Both the position numbers and the translations under genes were made by a program. From assembly GCA_905221605.1 (NCBI GenBank), contig CAJNDS010002463.1, positions 1 through 57,500 of the forward strand: a DNA stretch of 57,500 nt, given 5' to 3'. This DNA comes from Symbiodinium natans. Taxonomy: Eukaryota; Sar; Dinophyceae; Suessiales; Symbiodiniaceae. Below, piece by piece: positions 10,269-19,479 of this stretch (position 1 is its first letter; each line of letters opens with the position of its first letter). The notes beneath the pieces were generated by a model, which worked only from the letters and a program-made list of their open reading frames with translations, did not search any database and was not told where the DNA came from.

Positions 10269-10589
10269 CAGGGTCTGGAAGCTCAGGAACTCTTTGTAGG
10301 CTACTGCCGGGCATAGTGTTTAAGATCTTGGGTTTAAGGTTTGAAGGGTTGAAGGGCTAGGACCTGCTTCAAGCTCGGCGCGCGCAGCGTACCATGTTTA
10401 GCCAGCGTTCCCCCCGGGCCAGCGTTCCTGCGGCCAGCGTTGCCGCGGCCAGCGGCTGTTCTTCTTGGGGAAGCATGCTTGCACCTCGGACCTGCCTGAA
10501 CCTGTGCTTGCCGTAGCAGCCATCGGATCAAAACTCGGCTGACTCGAGATGGAAACTCACCACTCCAGCACAGCAGTTGCAGTGGAGAC
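10269..10589. other. Unique island with CCAGCGTT repeats
   Basis: At 10400-10455 the motif CCAGCGTT recurs about four times at 18-20 bp spacing, interleaved with GCGGCCAGCG. No gene is supported. Confidence 0.4.
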
Positions 10590-10686
10590 CCTAAACCCTA
10601 AACCCTAAACCCTAAACCCTAAACCCTAATCCCTAAACCCTAAACCCTAAACCCTAAACCCTAAACCCTAAGCCCTAAACCCTAAA
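10590..10686 (-). repeat. CCCTAAA array
   Basis: About thirteen units, ending at a candidate exon. Confidence 0.9.
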
Positions 10687-10694
10687 TAGACTAG

Positions 10695-10809
10695 GGACTT
10701 CGAGATGCTCGTGGTGTGGGCGATGGGGACTCCAGGAGCTTTGGATACCAGGCACCTAAGGGGGCTCCAAGGGGCCTTAGGCGCGTTAGGAAGGGTCGGC
10801 TGGTGGCGG
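10695..10809 (+). CDS. Candidate exon (plus strand)
   Basis: After CCCTAAATAGACTAG|G a frame of 38 codons runs to a GTGAGG donor and contains DFEMLVVWAMGTPGALDTR. The second half (HLRGLQGALGALGRVGWW) is simpler in composition, so the exon may be shorter. The minus strand lacks a good donor. Confidence 0.42.
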
Positions 10810-10816
10810 GTGAGGG

Positions 10817-10950
10817 GGTTTAGGGTTTAGGGTTTAGGGTTTAGGGTTTAGGGTTTAGGGTTTGGGGTTTAGGGTTTAGGGTTTAGGGTTTAGGGTTTAG
10901 GGTTTAGGGTTTGGGGTTTGGGGTTTAGGGTTTAGGGTTTAGGTTTTAGG
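10817..10950 (+). repeat. TTTAGGG array
   Basis: About nineteen units with three TTTGGGG variants. Confidence 0.9.
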
Positions 10951-11148
10951 GACGGGCGAGGGGCTTCAGAGGTTTTCCGGGGCTTTGGCGGCCTGAGGAT
11001 TCTTAAGGGCTGAGGGCGTAGGGTTCTCGCGCTTGCCCAAAGTTCCTAAACCCTACCCAAAACCCACAAACCCAAAAAAACAACAGAATGACAAGCCCCA
11101 AGATGGAGTTGGGAGCCCGCATGGGGGCCCTGGCAATCCGCGCTCCAC

Positions 11149-11194
11149 CTGCTTCAGGAGGTTGCTGACCATGGTGCCGACGTTGCTCTGAAAC
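11149..11194 (-). CDS. Candidate exon, coiled-coil-like
   Basis: Acceptor TTCAG|G, donor CTGAAGCAG|GTGGAG. The frame reads FQSNVGTMVSNLLKQ with 14 of 15 third positions G or C. Short and amphipathic. Unknown protein. Confidence 0.5.
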
Positions 11195-12206
11195 CTGAAC
11201 ATAACCGGGGGGGGGTGGGGGAGGAGGAGGAGGGGGAAGGGGGGGGGGGGTTAGGGTTTCGCAAGTTTAGGGCTCCAGGGTCTTTTGGTTAGAGGGTTCA
11301 GGTTGGAGGGTGGAAGGTTCTGGTCTGGTTCTCCCAATCCTGAAGAAAGGACCCTATAGTGGAGACAGGCCAGCGGGTGTCTGTTGGGTTGAGAACATGT
11401 TCCCCAGGGCCCAGAACTTAGTCAACCCCCCGCGTGATCGTCATAGGGTCCATATTTTGGATTTTTGTTTGACGTACACTTTCTATCTTCTACTCATCGC
11501 CTAAGGAAACTCCAGAAAAAATGACAGCATTTCCCATGTCACTTGCTAATCAAACTTCCATGGCAAGCGATGACTTCTCCATCCATATCTTGCGTCGGCT
11601 TCTCTTTCTCACACCCCTCTAAACCCTAAACCCTCAACCCTAAACCCTAAACCCTAAACCGTAAACCACATTACAAGCAGCGGGCGACACCTTGACAAAA
11701 AGTACCTAGATGGCAATTTGCTATGCCAGTTTGCGATGTTAAAAAGACTGTATAAGTCAACAAAGCAGGTTTTGAGGCCTTAGGGTCTAGGGTTTAGGGT
11801 AATTGTTAATGTCCACCTTCAATGTCACTCTAGTTTCGAACTTCTGCGTTCCGTAGATTTCCTGGTCTTTCTCGCCCGTGCTGCCCACAACTTTCTGCCT
11901 TTTAGATCGTCTCTGGATGCTACATTGGGATCTCCTTATTTTTCTCGATCTTGTGTTCAATGCTGGCCGCGGCTGTTACGTAGCGTTTTAGGGCCTAGAG
12001 GGTTTAGGGGTAGGAACCCTAGGGTTCAGGGGTAGGACCCTAGGGTTTAGGGGTAGGAACCCGAGGGTTTAGGGGTAGGGACCGAAGCGGGATCTTACTT
12101 TCTAGCTCCTCGCGGGGGTCTGGGAAAGCACGACCAACTCTTAAGATCCGTAGCAGATCCCCCTTATCCCAGGATTGCCCAACAGGAGCCCTCACCAGAA
12201 CTGTCT
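11195..12206. other. Spacer with unique AT-richer sequence
   Basis: 11290-11590 and 11665-11990 are non-repetitive and lack a credible gene. At 12000-12075 a ~22-bp unit (GGGTTTAGGGGTAGGAACCC type) repeats about three times. Confidence 0.45.
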
Positions 12207-12272
12207 AACCCTAAACCCTAAACCCTAAACCCCAAACCCCAAACCCCAAACCCTAAACCCTAAACTCTAAAC

Positions 12273-12345
12273 CTCAACCCAAAAGACTCCGGCATCTGAG
12301 CTCGTCGCTCCGTGGACAGCGCCTGCATGGCTTTCGAATATGCAG
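12273..12345 (-). CDS. Candidate exon, helical
   Basis: Acceptor GGTGGCAG|, donor GGGTTGAG|GTTTAGAG. The frame reads AYSKAMQALSTERRAQMPES. Flanked by C-rich (left) and TTTAGGG (right) arrays. Confidence 0.5.
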
Positions 12346-12582
12346 CTGCCACCAATTAGGGTTTAGGGTTTAGGGTTTAGGGTTTAGGGTTTAGGGTTTA
12401 GGGTTTAAGCCGCAAGAAGCCCGAAAGCCCCCGAAGCCTTGTGGCCCTAGGATCCCAAAGCCGCAAAGACATTCAGGGTTTAGGGCGTAGGGTTTCGGGC
12501 TTAGGGTTTTAGGTTTAGGGCTTAGGATTACGGAATACAAACGACAAAAACCACCCTAACGCCTAAACCCTGAACCCTAAAC

Positions 12583-12680
12583 CGGCTGCCCAAAAGTAGG
12601 ATCCCCTTAAAGATGTCTTGAGGGCTGGCGCCCTTGTCATTGTAGAGGTGTACCAGAGTCGCTCCATAAATCCCCAAAAC
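12583..12680 (-). CDS. Candidate exon with array-derived splice sites
   Basis: The acceptor is the array itself (CCCTAAAG|G) and the donor is GCCG|GTTTAGGG. The 98-nt frame includes IYGATLVHLYNDKGASPQ and DIFKGILLLGS, a well-mixed peptide with no stop. It is the cleanest example of an exon bounded at both ends by heptamer arrays. No family is recognised. Confidence 0.55.
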
Positions 12681-12974
12681 CTTTAGGGTTTAGGGTTTAA
12701 GGTTTAGGGGTCAGGGTTTAGGTTTTTGAAACTTCCCTGGACAACCTGCAACCTTAAAGCCTCAGCCCTAAACCCTAAACCTTAGGGTTTTGGAAGTTAT
12801 TACGGGTTCATGTCCGGGGAAAGTTTCGGGGAGCTTCCAGGAGCTTCGAGGAAAGTGCTCTTTTTGACCTGTTTGGACTTTTGAATCATTTCAAGCTGGT
12901 TACAGGGGCTTGAGGGTCTAGGGCTCGGAGTGTTTAGGGGGTTGCAAGCCCTCGGAATGCGCGTGGCCTGCAAC

Positions 12975-13029
12975 CGTCCAGCAGACGTGGTCTTCTCGGC
13001 ACGCAGGGACTCCTCCAGGTTATGGAGGC
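12975..13029 (-). CDS. Candidate exon, coiled-coil-like
   Basis: Acceptor ATCTCCAG|G, donor GGACG|GTTGCAGG. The frame reads LHNLEESLRAEKTTSAG. Third positions are GC-rich. Confidence 0.5.
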
Positions 13030-13543
13030 CTGGAGATCAGGAAATTAGGGGCCTGAGGGTTGTAATACAGGGGCCTGAATAGTTAGAACAGGGTTTTGGG
13101 GGCTCTTATAGTATAAGTGCAAAGGGACCATAATGGAATACTGTTGGTAATTATTCAAGGATTTAGGGTTTGGGGCCTTACGGTTTCGGGCCTTAGGATG
13201 TAGGGCTTAGGGTTTTGGCTTCAGGGCTTAGGGCTTAGAGTGGTGGGGCTCGAGGGTTTAGGGGCTCCAAGGTTTAGGGCTTGGGGTTCAGTTCAGGGCT
13301 GTGGGCTTAGGGTTCAGGGTCTCGGGTTTAAGCTTAGGGTTTAAGTTTAGGGTTCAGGGTGTAGGAGCGGGGGGGGGGGGATCTTGGGTTCCAGGGTGGG
13401 AAGACGGGAAGGCTTCTGGCAGCTTTTAGGGTTTGGGGCTTTGGGTGCTGTGGGTGCTTTAGGTGTTTGCTGCGGGTGGCTTAGGCGGTTTGGGTGGTTT
13501 GGGTGTTTTGGGTGCTTCGGGCGTTTTGGGTTGGGTCTTGAAT
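13030..13543. other. G-rich degenerate heptamers
   Basis: Diverged TTTAGGG-like text, a G-homopolymer near 13369, and a G/T-rich tract that yields a false Gly/Phe/Trp peptide. Nothing gene-like. Confidence 0.5.
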
Positions 13544-13639
13544 GGGTACTTAAAAGTGGGGGTTAAGTACCCTGAATAAGGTTCTGACCATAGCTACCCT
13601 GCCAATAACCCTACTTACAAGTACCCATGAAGATCCAAG
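13544..13639 (+). mobile_element. Family A element
   Basis: Opens GGGTACTTAAAAGTGGGGGT, has an internal ACTTACAAGTACCCATGA and ends GATCCAAG. Same order and polarity as the copy at 16831. Confidence 0.6.
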
Positions 13640-13711
13640 TGAGGTTTAGGGGAGCTCAGTGCTTCGCGGGCGGATATCTGTGCCCGGGGGTTCTGGCACT
13701 GCGGTGCCCTA

Positions 13712-13785
13712 AACCTTAAACCCTAAACCCTAAACCCTAAACCCTAAACCCTAAACCCTAAACCCTAAACCCCAAACCCTAAAGC
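13712..13785 (-). repeat. CCCTAAA array
   Basis: About ten units. Confidence 0.85.
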
Positions 13786-14023
13786 CTAGGCCCCGGCTTG
13801 TAATTTGGAGGCTTGGGATGTCCCAGCTTAGTATCTAGGACCCCGACACCGAACGCTCCCCAATCTCCGGACGTGGGCTCGGGGTTCAGGGTTGAAGGAC
13901 TCTCCTAACTTCACGGATGGAAACAGTGCGCCCTATGCTGTCAACCCTAAACCCTAAACCCTAAACCCTAAACCCTAAACCCTAAACCCCAAACCCTAAA
14001 CCCTAAACCCTAAATCCTAAAGC

Positions 14024-14075
14024 CCAAGTCTCTGAATCTGGGGGCGGGGCGTGCATGGACATCTGCTCCAGGGTC
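14024..14075 (-). CDS. Candidate exon
   Basis: Acceptor GTGCGCAAG|G. The frame reads TLEQMSMHAPPPDSETW and ends at a GC donor, GCTTTAGGATTTAGGG, which is the array in the sense orientation. A C-rich array lies on the left. Confidence 0.48.
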
Positions 14076-14127
14076 CTTGCGCACCGGAGGGTGCGAGTCA
14101 AGGAGTGCACAAGGAGATGACTAAGGG

Positions 14128-14240
14128 ATCCACAGCCCTCTCTGCCTCTCTGCCTCTCTGCCTCTCCGCCTCTCTCCCTCTCTCCCTCTCTCCCTCACTG
14201 CCTCTCTGCCTCTCTGCTTCTCTGATTCTCTCCCTCAGAT
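14128..14240 (+). repeat. CTCTCTGC / CTCTCTCC microsatellite
   Basis: An 8-bp pyrimidine unit repeated about twelve times. On the minus strand it is purine-only. Confidence 0.85.
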
Positions 14241-14356
14241 GAGGTATGTTCAGGAACCATGTAACGGGTTCAGGGTCTAGGGTTTAGAGCTTAGGCTTAG
14301 GGTTTCGGATTTTGTTGCTAGGGCCTTAATCGCTCCTGGGCTCCGCACAATCACTT

Positions 14357-14412
14357 TAGGGTGCAGGGTTTAGGGTTTAGGGTTTAGGGTTTAGGGTTTA
14401 GGGTTTAGGGTC
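14357..14412 (+). repeat. TTTAGGG array
   Basis: About eight units. Confidence 0.85.
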
Positions 14413-14804
14413 AGCCCAAACTACTCTTATTGGTCCATTCTTGCTGATGGCTTCTCGGTTGAAACCGCACTCTTCACCCCCCGAAAAATTGGGCCCGTCT
14501 CAACTAGGTTCCCCAAACAAGGGGGGTGTATTTGCAGAGAACTGCCCATGCAGGATCCCCGAACCATGGGTCCTAAGCGCTAAACCCTGCTGAGCCCGAA
14601 TTGGCCGCGACCCAAGAATACAACGGAGTTGTAGCATCGGTTCATTCCATGCAGAAAAAAACCTTCAGTAAGGGGAGGGCCCGAGTCCCCAATGGTCCCT
14701 GACACTCCTCAGGGCTCCCAACCCCCCCCCCCCAAAAAAAAAAAAAAACTCACCCTAAACCCTACAAAGACCCTACTCCTGAATTCAGGACCACTGAACT
14801 CCCA

Positions 14805-14922
14805 CTTGGAGGTTCATGGGTACCTACAACCCCAAGTAGACGTCTACTTATAACCTACTCAGAGGACTTAGGGGACTTTAGGGTGCTTATAAGTACACTT
14901 ATAGTTGGGGTTTTAAGTACCC
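14805..14922 (-). mobile_element. Family A element
   Basis: CTTGGAGGTTCATGGGTAC at the left, internal TCTACTTATAACC / GCTTATAAGTACACTTATAG, and TTTTAAGTACCC at the right. A pyrimidine tract ending CTTCTCGCAG follows it on the plus strand, so it may sit in an intron. Confidence 0.65.
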
Positions 14923-14981
14923 TGAAAGGGCCTCCTTCTTCTTCTCGCAGACGACCTGCGCTCTCCGCGTGTGTTCTTGAA

Positions 14982-15002
14982 CCGGGGGGGGGGGGGGGGG
15001 GG
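14982..15002 (+). repeat. G homopolymer
   Basis: About twenty consecutive G; length uncertain in any assembly. Confidence 0.8.
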
Positions 15003-15226
15003 GTGTGCAGATGGAGGTGGCACTAAAGGGTTTTTAAGGGTTTTGGGTTTTGGTTTTAGGGGTTTTGGGTTTAGGGTTTAGGGTTCAGGGTTTTGGGTTT
15101 AGGGTACAGGGTTTTGGGCTTTTGGGGTCTAGGGTTTCGGGCTTAGGGGTCTTTGTCTTCGGGTTTAGGGGTTGGGGCTGTGGGTTTTGCCGGAAGGTTT
15201 CGAGGTTTGGGGCTTGTATTGGCTAG

Positions 15227-15301
15227 GGTAAAATCACTGCTGGACAGGTCTCAGCTGCTGGCCGCCCTTGAAACCCATGGGAATCCCCCGACCCCTGAAA
15301 G
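15227..15301 (+). CDS. Candidate exon (plus strand)
   Basis: Acceptor TTGGCTAG|G. The frame reads VKSLLDRSQLLAALETHGNP then PTPE. A GA donor (GAAAG|GATCC) would end it. No family is recognised. Phase to the next plus exon does not match, so either edge may be wrong. Confidence 0.4.
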
Positions 15302-15400
15302 GATCCAAAAAGCCGAACCCCCAAATTCTTCCCTGCACTACTACTGGGTCATATTTTTTTAAGGAACCCCTAAGGGGATCTACTTGTTCGATCCTCCCAG

Positions 15401-15555
15401 GGGTCTGGGTCTTGCGTTGGGGGATGCCCACGCTCGGGGATGACTTGCTGGAGACGACACGCAAGTGGCCGGACATGACGGCGAAGCTCGCTGTCATCCC
15501 TAAGCCCTCAACCCCGATGTATGTCCAAGGCTTCACTGTGGGTCACTGTGTTTGA
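15401..15555 (+). CDS. Candidate terminal exon (plus strand)
   Basis: After GATCCTCCCAG| a 50-codon frame runs to TGA. It contains PTLGDDLLETTRKWPDMTAK, LAVIPKPSTPMYVQGF and ends TVGHCV. Codon use is GC-rich at third positions. It looks like the 3' end of a plus-strand gene. The function is unknown. Confidence 0.48.
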
Positions 15556-15577
15556 GACATCTGAGAGGCCACGAAAT

Positions 15578-15662
15578 AGGGGGACCCCTGAAAAAGACCC
15601 CCAAATAATAGGATTCCCGTAACATAAGGACCCCAATAAGGCACCCCTAACTTCGGAGACCC
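15578..15662 (-). mobile_element. Family B element
   Basis: GGGGACCCCTG, CCCCCAAATAATAGGATTCC, AAGGACCCC and AAGGCACCCC occur in the order of the copy at 3651. Confidence 0.6.
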
Positions 15663-15739
15663 CGTAAGCCCTGAACCCCAAACCCTAAACCCTAAACCCT
15701 AAACCCTAAACCCAAACCCGAAACCCTAAACCCCGAAGC

Positions 15740-15795
15740 CCCTGAAGCCCGAGAGGGCTCGCCTCCAATCGCTGCTGCAGGTCACCGACCTGCGC
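15740..15795 (-). CDS. Candidate coiled-coil exon (paralogue of 16687)
   Basis: The frame AQVGDLQQRLEASPLGLQG follows CAACGAG|G and ends at a GC donor. It aligns with 16687-16738 (VGARLQRLEAATPQ then GLQG) and more loosely with 52164-52212, pointing to a duplicated coiled-coil exon. The plus strand is also open but less regular. Confidence 0.5.
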
Positions 15796-15825
15796 CTCGT
15801 TGAAGGATGTTTTGGTTTTGGAGTT

Positions 15826-15915
15826 TAGGGTTTAGGGTTTTAGGGTTTAGGGTTTAGGGTTTAGGGTTTAGGGTTTAGGGTTTAGGGTTTAGGGTTTAGG
15901 GTTTAGGGTTTAGGG
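15826..15915 (+). repeat. TTTAGGG array
   Basis: About thirteen units. Confidence 0.9.
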
Positions 15916-16563
15916 TTTTGGGGTTTACATGGGGTTTAGGACTCTTGGCGTTTAGGGATCTTGGGGCTTTCGGGATTTAACTATGGCTTAGGGGTTTAGG
16001 GGTTTAGGGGGTTAGGGGTTCAGGGGTTCAGGGGTTTAGGGGTTTAGGGGTTTTTAGGGGTTTTTAGGGGTTTAGGGTTCAGGGTTCAGGGTTCAGGGTT
16101 TCTTCGTAGTGCGAAAGGCCTTCAGGGTCGTTCCGAAGGCTTCGCAGAGAGGATCGGGGCCTTTAGATGTTGGCAACCCTAGCCCCTAGCCCCTAAACCC
16201 TAAACCCTAAATCCTAAACCCTAAACCCTAAACTCTAAACTAGACCCTAAACCCTAAACCCGAAACAAGCAAAGCCGACCCTTCAAACCTCACAACCCGA
16301 AACTTTCGGGAGCTTGCCCATCACAGGGACAGGGCACTTGCAAATATGTTGCAGGGACATGTGAAGTAGGGTTTATATTTTGGTGAGTGTATATAAGGTT
16401 CTTTTTTAATAGTGGTGAGTGTATACCGGGTGTCCTTTTGGGGATCCGGGATACAAGAAATACACTGGGGTTGCAAACAAGAACCTTCTTTCTGCGACAC
16501 CCCTCAGCGCCCCCTTCGAAGCCTGACATGGCTTCCAGGGGTTTAGGGTTTTGGGTTTGTCCT
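15916..16563. other. Spacer with variant heptamers and a possible exon
   Basis: 16000-16075 is GGTTTAGG-type octamers. On the minus strand 16300-16372 reads LLHMSLQHICKCPVPVMGKL without a stop, but neither splice edge is clear. Confidence 0.35.
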
Positions 16564-16640
16564 CAACCCTAAACCCTAAACCCTAAACCCTAAACCCTAA
16601 ACCCTAAACCCTAAACCCTAAACCCTAAACCCTAAACCCC
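16564..16640 (-). repeat. CCCTAAA array
   Basis: About eleven units. Confidence 0.9.
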
Positions 16641-16686
16641 AAGGCCTACACCCCAAACCCCAAAAAAACCTTCACCCCTTGCAAAC

Positions 16687-16738
16687 CCTGTGGTGTGGCC
16701 GCCTCCAGGCGTTGAAGCCGAGCCCCGACGTCGACCTG
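16687..16738 (-). CDS. Candidate coiled-coil exon
   Basis: Starts after CCTCCCAG|, frame QVDVGARLQRLEAATPQ, donor CAGG|GTTTGC. Homologous to 15740-15795 at the peptide level, including the GLQG read-through. Confidence 0.5.
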
Positions 16739-16764
16739 CTGGGAGGTTCAGGTACTTCGGAGTT

Positions 16765-16830
16765 TAGGATTTAGGGTTTAGGGTTTAGGGTTTAGGGTTT
16801 AGGGTTTAGGGTTTAGGGTTTAGGGTTCAG
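16765..16830 (+). repeat. TTTAGGG array
   Basis: About nine units, directly abutting a family A element. Confidence 0.85.
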
Positions 16831-16946
16831 GGTACTTAGAACCCCAATAAGAACTGCACTTATAAGCCCCTTAAATCCCCTAAGTCATCTAAGTAGGCTA
16901 TAAGCAGACTGACAATTGGGGTTACAAGCACCCATGAACCTCCGAG
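16831..16946 (+). mobile_element. Family A element
   Basis: Begins GGTACTTAGAACCCC and ends CACCCATGAACCTCCGAG. The central GCACTTATAAGCCCCTTAA / CTATAAGCAGACTG pair is shared with other copies. Confidence 0.65.
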
Positions 16947-17332
16947 TGCACGGCGCAGGGTCTCGGGGGCGGTTTCACGGGGTTTTTATAGGACTATCAG
17001 AGGGCTGTTTATAGGGCTTCGTAGGGTTAGGGCCCGGCTTGTGGGGTTTTGTGGGGTCTTCATGGGGCCTCATAGGGCTGCAGTGGGGCTTCTGATAGGG
17101 CTTAAGGGGGGTTCATACGGTGTATACGTAGGGTTTCCAGAGTTCTTGTCGGGCTTATCGGCCTTTTAGAGGGCTTCACAGGGCTTATGGGGCTTCATGA
17201 GGTCAATAGGGTTTATAGGGTTTACCGGATGCGTTTTCGCGGCCGTGGGTGGCCTCCTAAGGGCGCTCGGGACCCTAAACCCGAGACCCCTAAACCCTAA
17301 ACCCTAAACCCTAGACCGCTACACCCCTAAAC
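16947..17332. other. Spacer of GGGCTTATAGGG-like text
   Basis: Repetitive degenerate TTATAGGGCTT motifs. No gene seen. Confidence 0.45.
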
Positions 17333-17450
17333 CTCCAGACACTTCTGCTCCATGTTGTCGCTTCTTCTTCTCCCGATTGCTGGCAGCCTTCTCTTCCTCG
17401 GGGGCGGCCGTGAGCCGGCTCTCCATGCAGAGCTTCGCGCGGACCCCGTA
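17333..17450 (-). CDS. Strong candidate exon, highly charged
   Basis: 118 nt bounded by a family A terminus (CCTCCAAG|) upstream and GGAG|GTTTAGGGG downstream. The frame reads YGVRAKLCMESRLTAAPEEE and continues KAASNREKKKRQHGAEVSG. It is lysine/glutamate rich and third positions are GC-rich. It is one of the longest and cleanest non-transketolase islands. Confidence 0.6.
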
Positions 17451-17640
17451 CTTGGAGGCTCATGGGTGCTTCTATCCCAATTATAAGTGGTTTAGGGGTT
17501 AGGGTTCAGGGTTTAGGGTTTAGAGTTTAGGTTTTAGGTTTTAGGCTTTAGGGCTTAGGGTTTAGGGATCAGGGTTTAGGGGATTCACATGGGTGTGTAG
17601 AGCCCCAAAGGGGACCTAAGGGGCTTATAAGCACAGCTTG
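17451..17640 (-). mobile_element. Family A element split by a TTTAGGG array
   Basis: The left end CTTGGAGGCTCATGGGTGCT touches the candidate exon. The right half (ACATGGGTGTGTAGAGCCCC, GGCTTATAAGCACAGC) lies beyond a degenerate TTTAGGG tract (about 17485-17580). Confidence 0.55.
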
Positions 17641-17702
17641 AGAGGCACGGCCTTCATAAGCCCTTGAAAGAAGGCCTTAAAGGAACATGGTCCTCTTATG
17701 CT

Positions 17703-17762
17703 TTGGGGTTTAGGGTTTAGGGTTTAGGGTTTAGGGTTTAGGGTTTAGGGTTAGGGTTTAGG
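17703..17762 (+). repeat. TTTAGGG array
   Basis: About eight units. Confidence 0.85.
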
Positions 17763-17916
17763 GAATCGCGCTACACAAGAAGCCCTGGACGCAGCAAACC
17801 GGCCATGCTGGGTTGATTCGGGTTGTGCTTCAATGATGCCAAAAAACCCAAACCCCAAATCCACATCTCCCAACCCTAAACCCTAAACCCTAAACCCTAA
17901 ACCCTAAACCCTAAAC

Positions 17917-18010
17917 CCTAGGGCGCCTCCATGCTCCGGGAAGACCAGCGGCACGATGCCAATGGCGCCAGCACCCGTGCACCCAGCGACGGCGGTCGGA
18001 AGAGAAGGCC
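17917..18010 (-). CDS. Candidate exon, small hydrophobic
   Basis: Acceptor GTTCAG|G, donor CTAGG|GTTTAGGG. The frame reads LPTAVAGCTGAGAIGIVPLV then FPEHGGAL. Phase matches the candidate exon at 18086. Confidence 0.5.
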
Positions 18011-18085
18011 CTGAACACTACCGCAAACCCCTGAACTCCACACCCTAAACCCTAAACCCTAAACCCTCAACCCTAAACCCTAAAC

Positions 18086-18159
18086 CCTCGTATGAAGGGA
18101 GCTCAGACATCCCAAAGCCTCCCTGAAACATTGGAACAGGTCTGTGGTCCATGACAGTC
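18086..18159 (-). CDS. Candidate exon
   Basis: Acceptor GGAGAG|G, donor CGAGG|GTTTAGGG. The frame reads TVMDHRPVPMFQGGFGMSEL then PSYE. Good amino-acid mix. An ATG sits just upstream, so it might be a first exon. Confidence 0.52.
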
Positions 18160-18206
18160 CTCTCCATCTGCTATGCTGGGGCAGGCGCTGCGGAGGCACT
18201 TGCTCT

Positions 18207-18305
18207 AGGGTTTAGGGTTTAGGGTTTAGGGTTTAGGGTTTAGGGTTTAGGGTTTAGGGTTTAGGGTTTAGGGTTTAGGGTTTAGGGTTTAGGGTTTAGG
18301 GTTGA
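18207..18305 (+). repeat. TTTAGGG array
   Basis: About fourteen units followed by TTAGGGG variants. Confidence 0.9.
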
Positions 18306-18886
18306 GGGGTTAGGGGTTAGGGGTTAGGGGTTAGCGGTTTAGGGGTTTAGGGGGAGGGTTTTTCGGGGTTAAGGCCAAACCCTAAACCCTAAGCCCTAAA
18401 CCCTAAACCCTAAACTGAAAAAGCCCTTTTAGGCTTTGGAGTTTCGGCTTTCAGCCCGGCGCAGGGGGAGGGGGTACCTCCATGCATCCACGGGAGCTGA
18501 AGGTGTTTCGGGCGCTGGAGTCAGGCGAGAATTAGGGTTTAGGGTTTAGGGTTCAGGGTTCAGGGTTCAGGGTTTAGAGATCTAGATGCGGCTTATATGG
18601 GAAACTAAGGTGATAAATGTCTTGGGCTCCTGGTACTGTGGGGTTTGGGACTGCTCGAAACCTGTGCCCTAAACTTTAAACCCCGCCAGCCCGAAACCCT
18701 GAAACCCTAAAACCCTGCAACCCTAAACCCTACAACCCACAAGGCAACCCGAAACGACTTCTTTTGTAGGGTCAACCTGAGGGAAGCTTGGGGAGCCTTA
18801 GGGAGTCGGGGGGGGTACTAGGGAACCTTGGGACACATAACTCACTTCAACCCCAAACCCCAAACCCTAAACCCTAAACCCTACAC
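18306..18886. other. Spacer with one ambiguous island
   Basis: 18478-18518 reads HPRELKVFRALESG on the plus strand and ARNTFSSRGCME on the minus strand, both with usable splice sites, so I do not call it. The rest is degenerate heptamers. Confidence 0.35.
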
Positions 18887-18991
18887 CCCCCGCCCCTGGA
18901 AGAACCCTAGCATTCTTGAGCCCGTTTTCTCTGAGGAGGGCTTCCTTCCTGCGAGCTACCCGGAAGGCCTTGCGTAGAGGAAGCTCAGATC
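18887..18991 (-). CDS. Candidate exon, basic helix
   Basis: Acceptor CGAACTTCAG|G, donor G|GTGTAGGG. The frame reads SELPLRKAFRVARRKEALLR then ENGLKNARVLPG. Phase agrees with 19104-19160 upstream. The plus strand is also open (EPVFSEEGFLPASYPEG) but stops. Confidence 0.5.
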
Positions 18992-19103
18992 CTGAAGTTC
19001 GGGTTCTTGGCCTCAACCCTAAACCCAAAACCCTTAATCCCAAACCCTAAGCCCTAAACCCTAAACCCTAAACCCTAAACCCTAAACCCTAAAGGCTTCC
19101 AGC

Positions 19104-19160
19104 CTTCAAGTTGAGGGCTCCCGGGTCCGAGACCCTCAGCTACCAAGGCCTTCACGGCAT
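19104..19160 (-). CDS. Candidate exon
   Basis: Acceptor CGCCCTGCAG|, GC donor. The frame reads AVKALVAEGLGPGSPQLE. Confidence 0.48.
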
Positions 19161-19304
19161 CTGCAGGGCGGCAAAACAGCCACAAAACGCGTAGAATCGG
19201 GGCCGAGGCTTGCACCTAAGTGATGCTTCAATGGGGGTTTCCGAAATTTAGGGTCTAGGGTCTAGGGTTTAGGGGTTTAGGGGTTTAGGGTTTAGGGGTT
19301 TAGG

Positions 19305-19479
19305 GTTTAGGGTTTGGGGTTTGGGGTTTGGGGTTTGGGGTTTGGGGTTTGGGGTTTGGGGTTTGGGGTTTGGGGTTTGGGGTTTGGGGTTTGGGGTTTG
19401 GGGTTTGGGGTTGGGGGTTTGGGGTTTGGGGTTTGGGGTTTGGGGTTTGGGGTTTGGGGTTTGGGGTTTGGGGTTTGGG
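19305..19479 (+). repeat. TTTGGGG array
   Basis: About twenty-four units, the purest TTTGGGG block in the window. Three false Gly/Trp/Val frames run through it. Confidence 0.92.

Noticed and set aside
14941-14978. Island after the TTCTTCTTCTCGCAG tract
   Set aside because: Reads DDLRSPRVFLNR on plus and QVVCEKKKEAL on minus with equal quality, so no call was made.
18900-18965. Plus-strand peptide EPVFSEEGFLPASYPEG resembling a reverse-transcriptase motif
   Set aside because: Too short, followed by a stop, and the minus strand gives a better phased exon.
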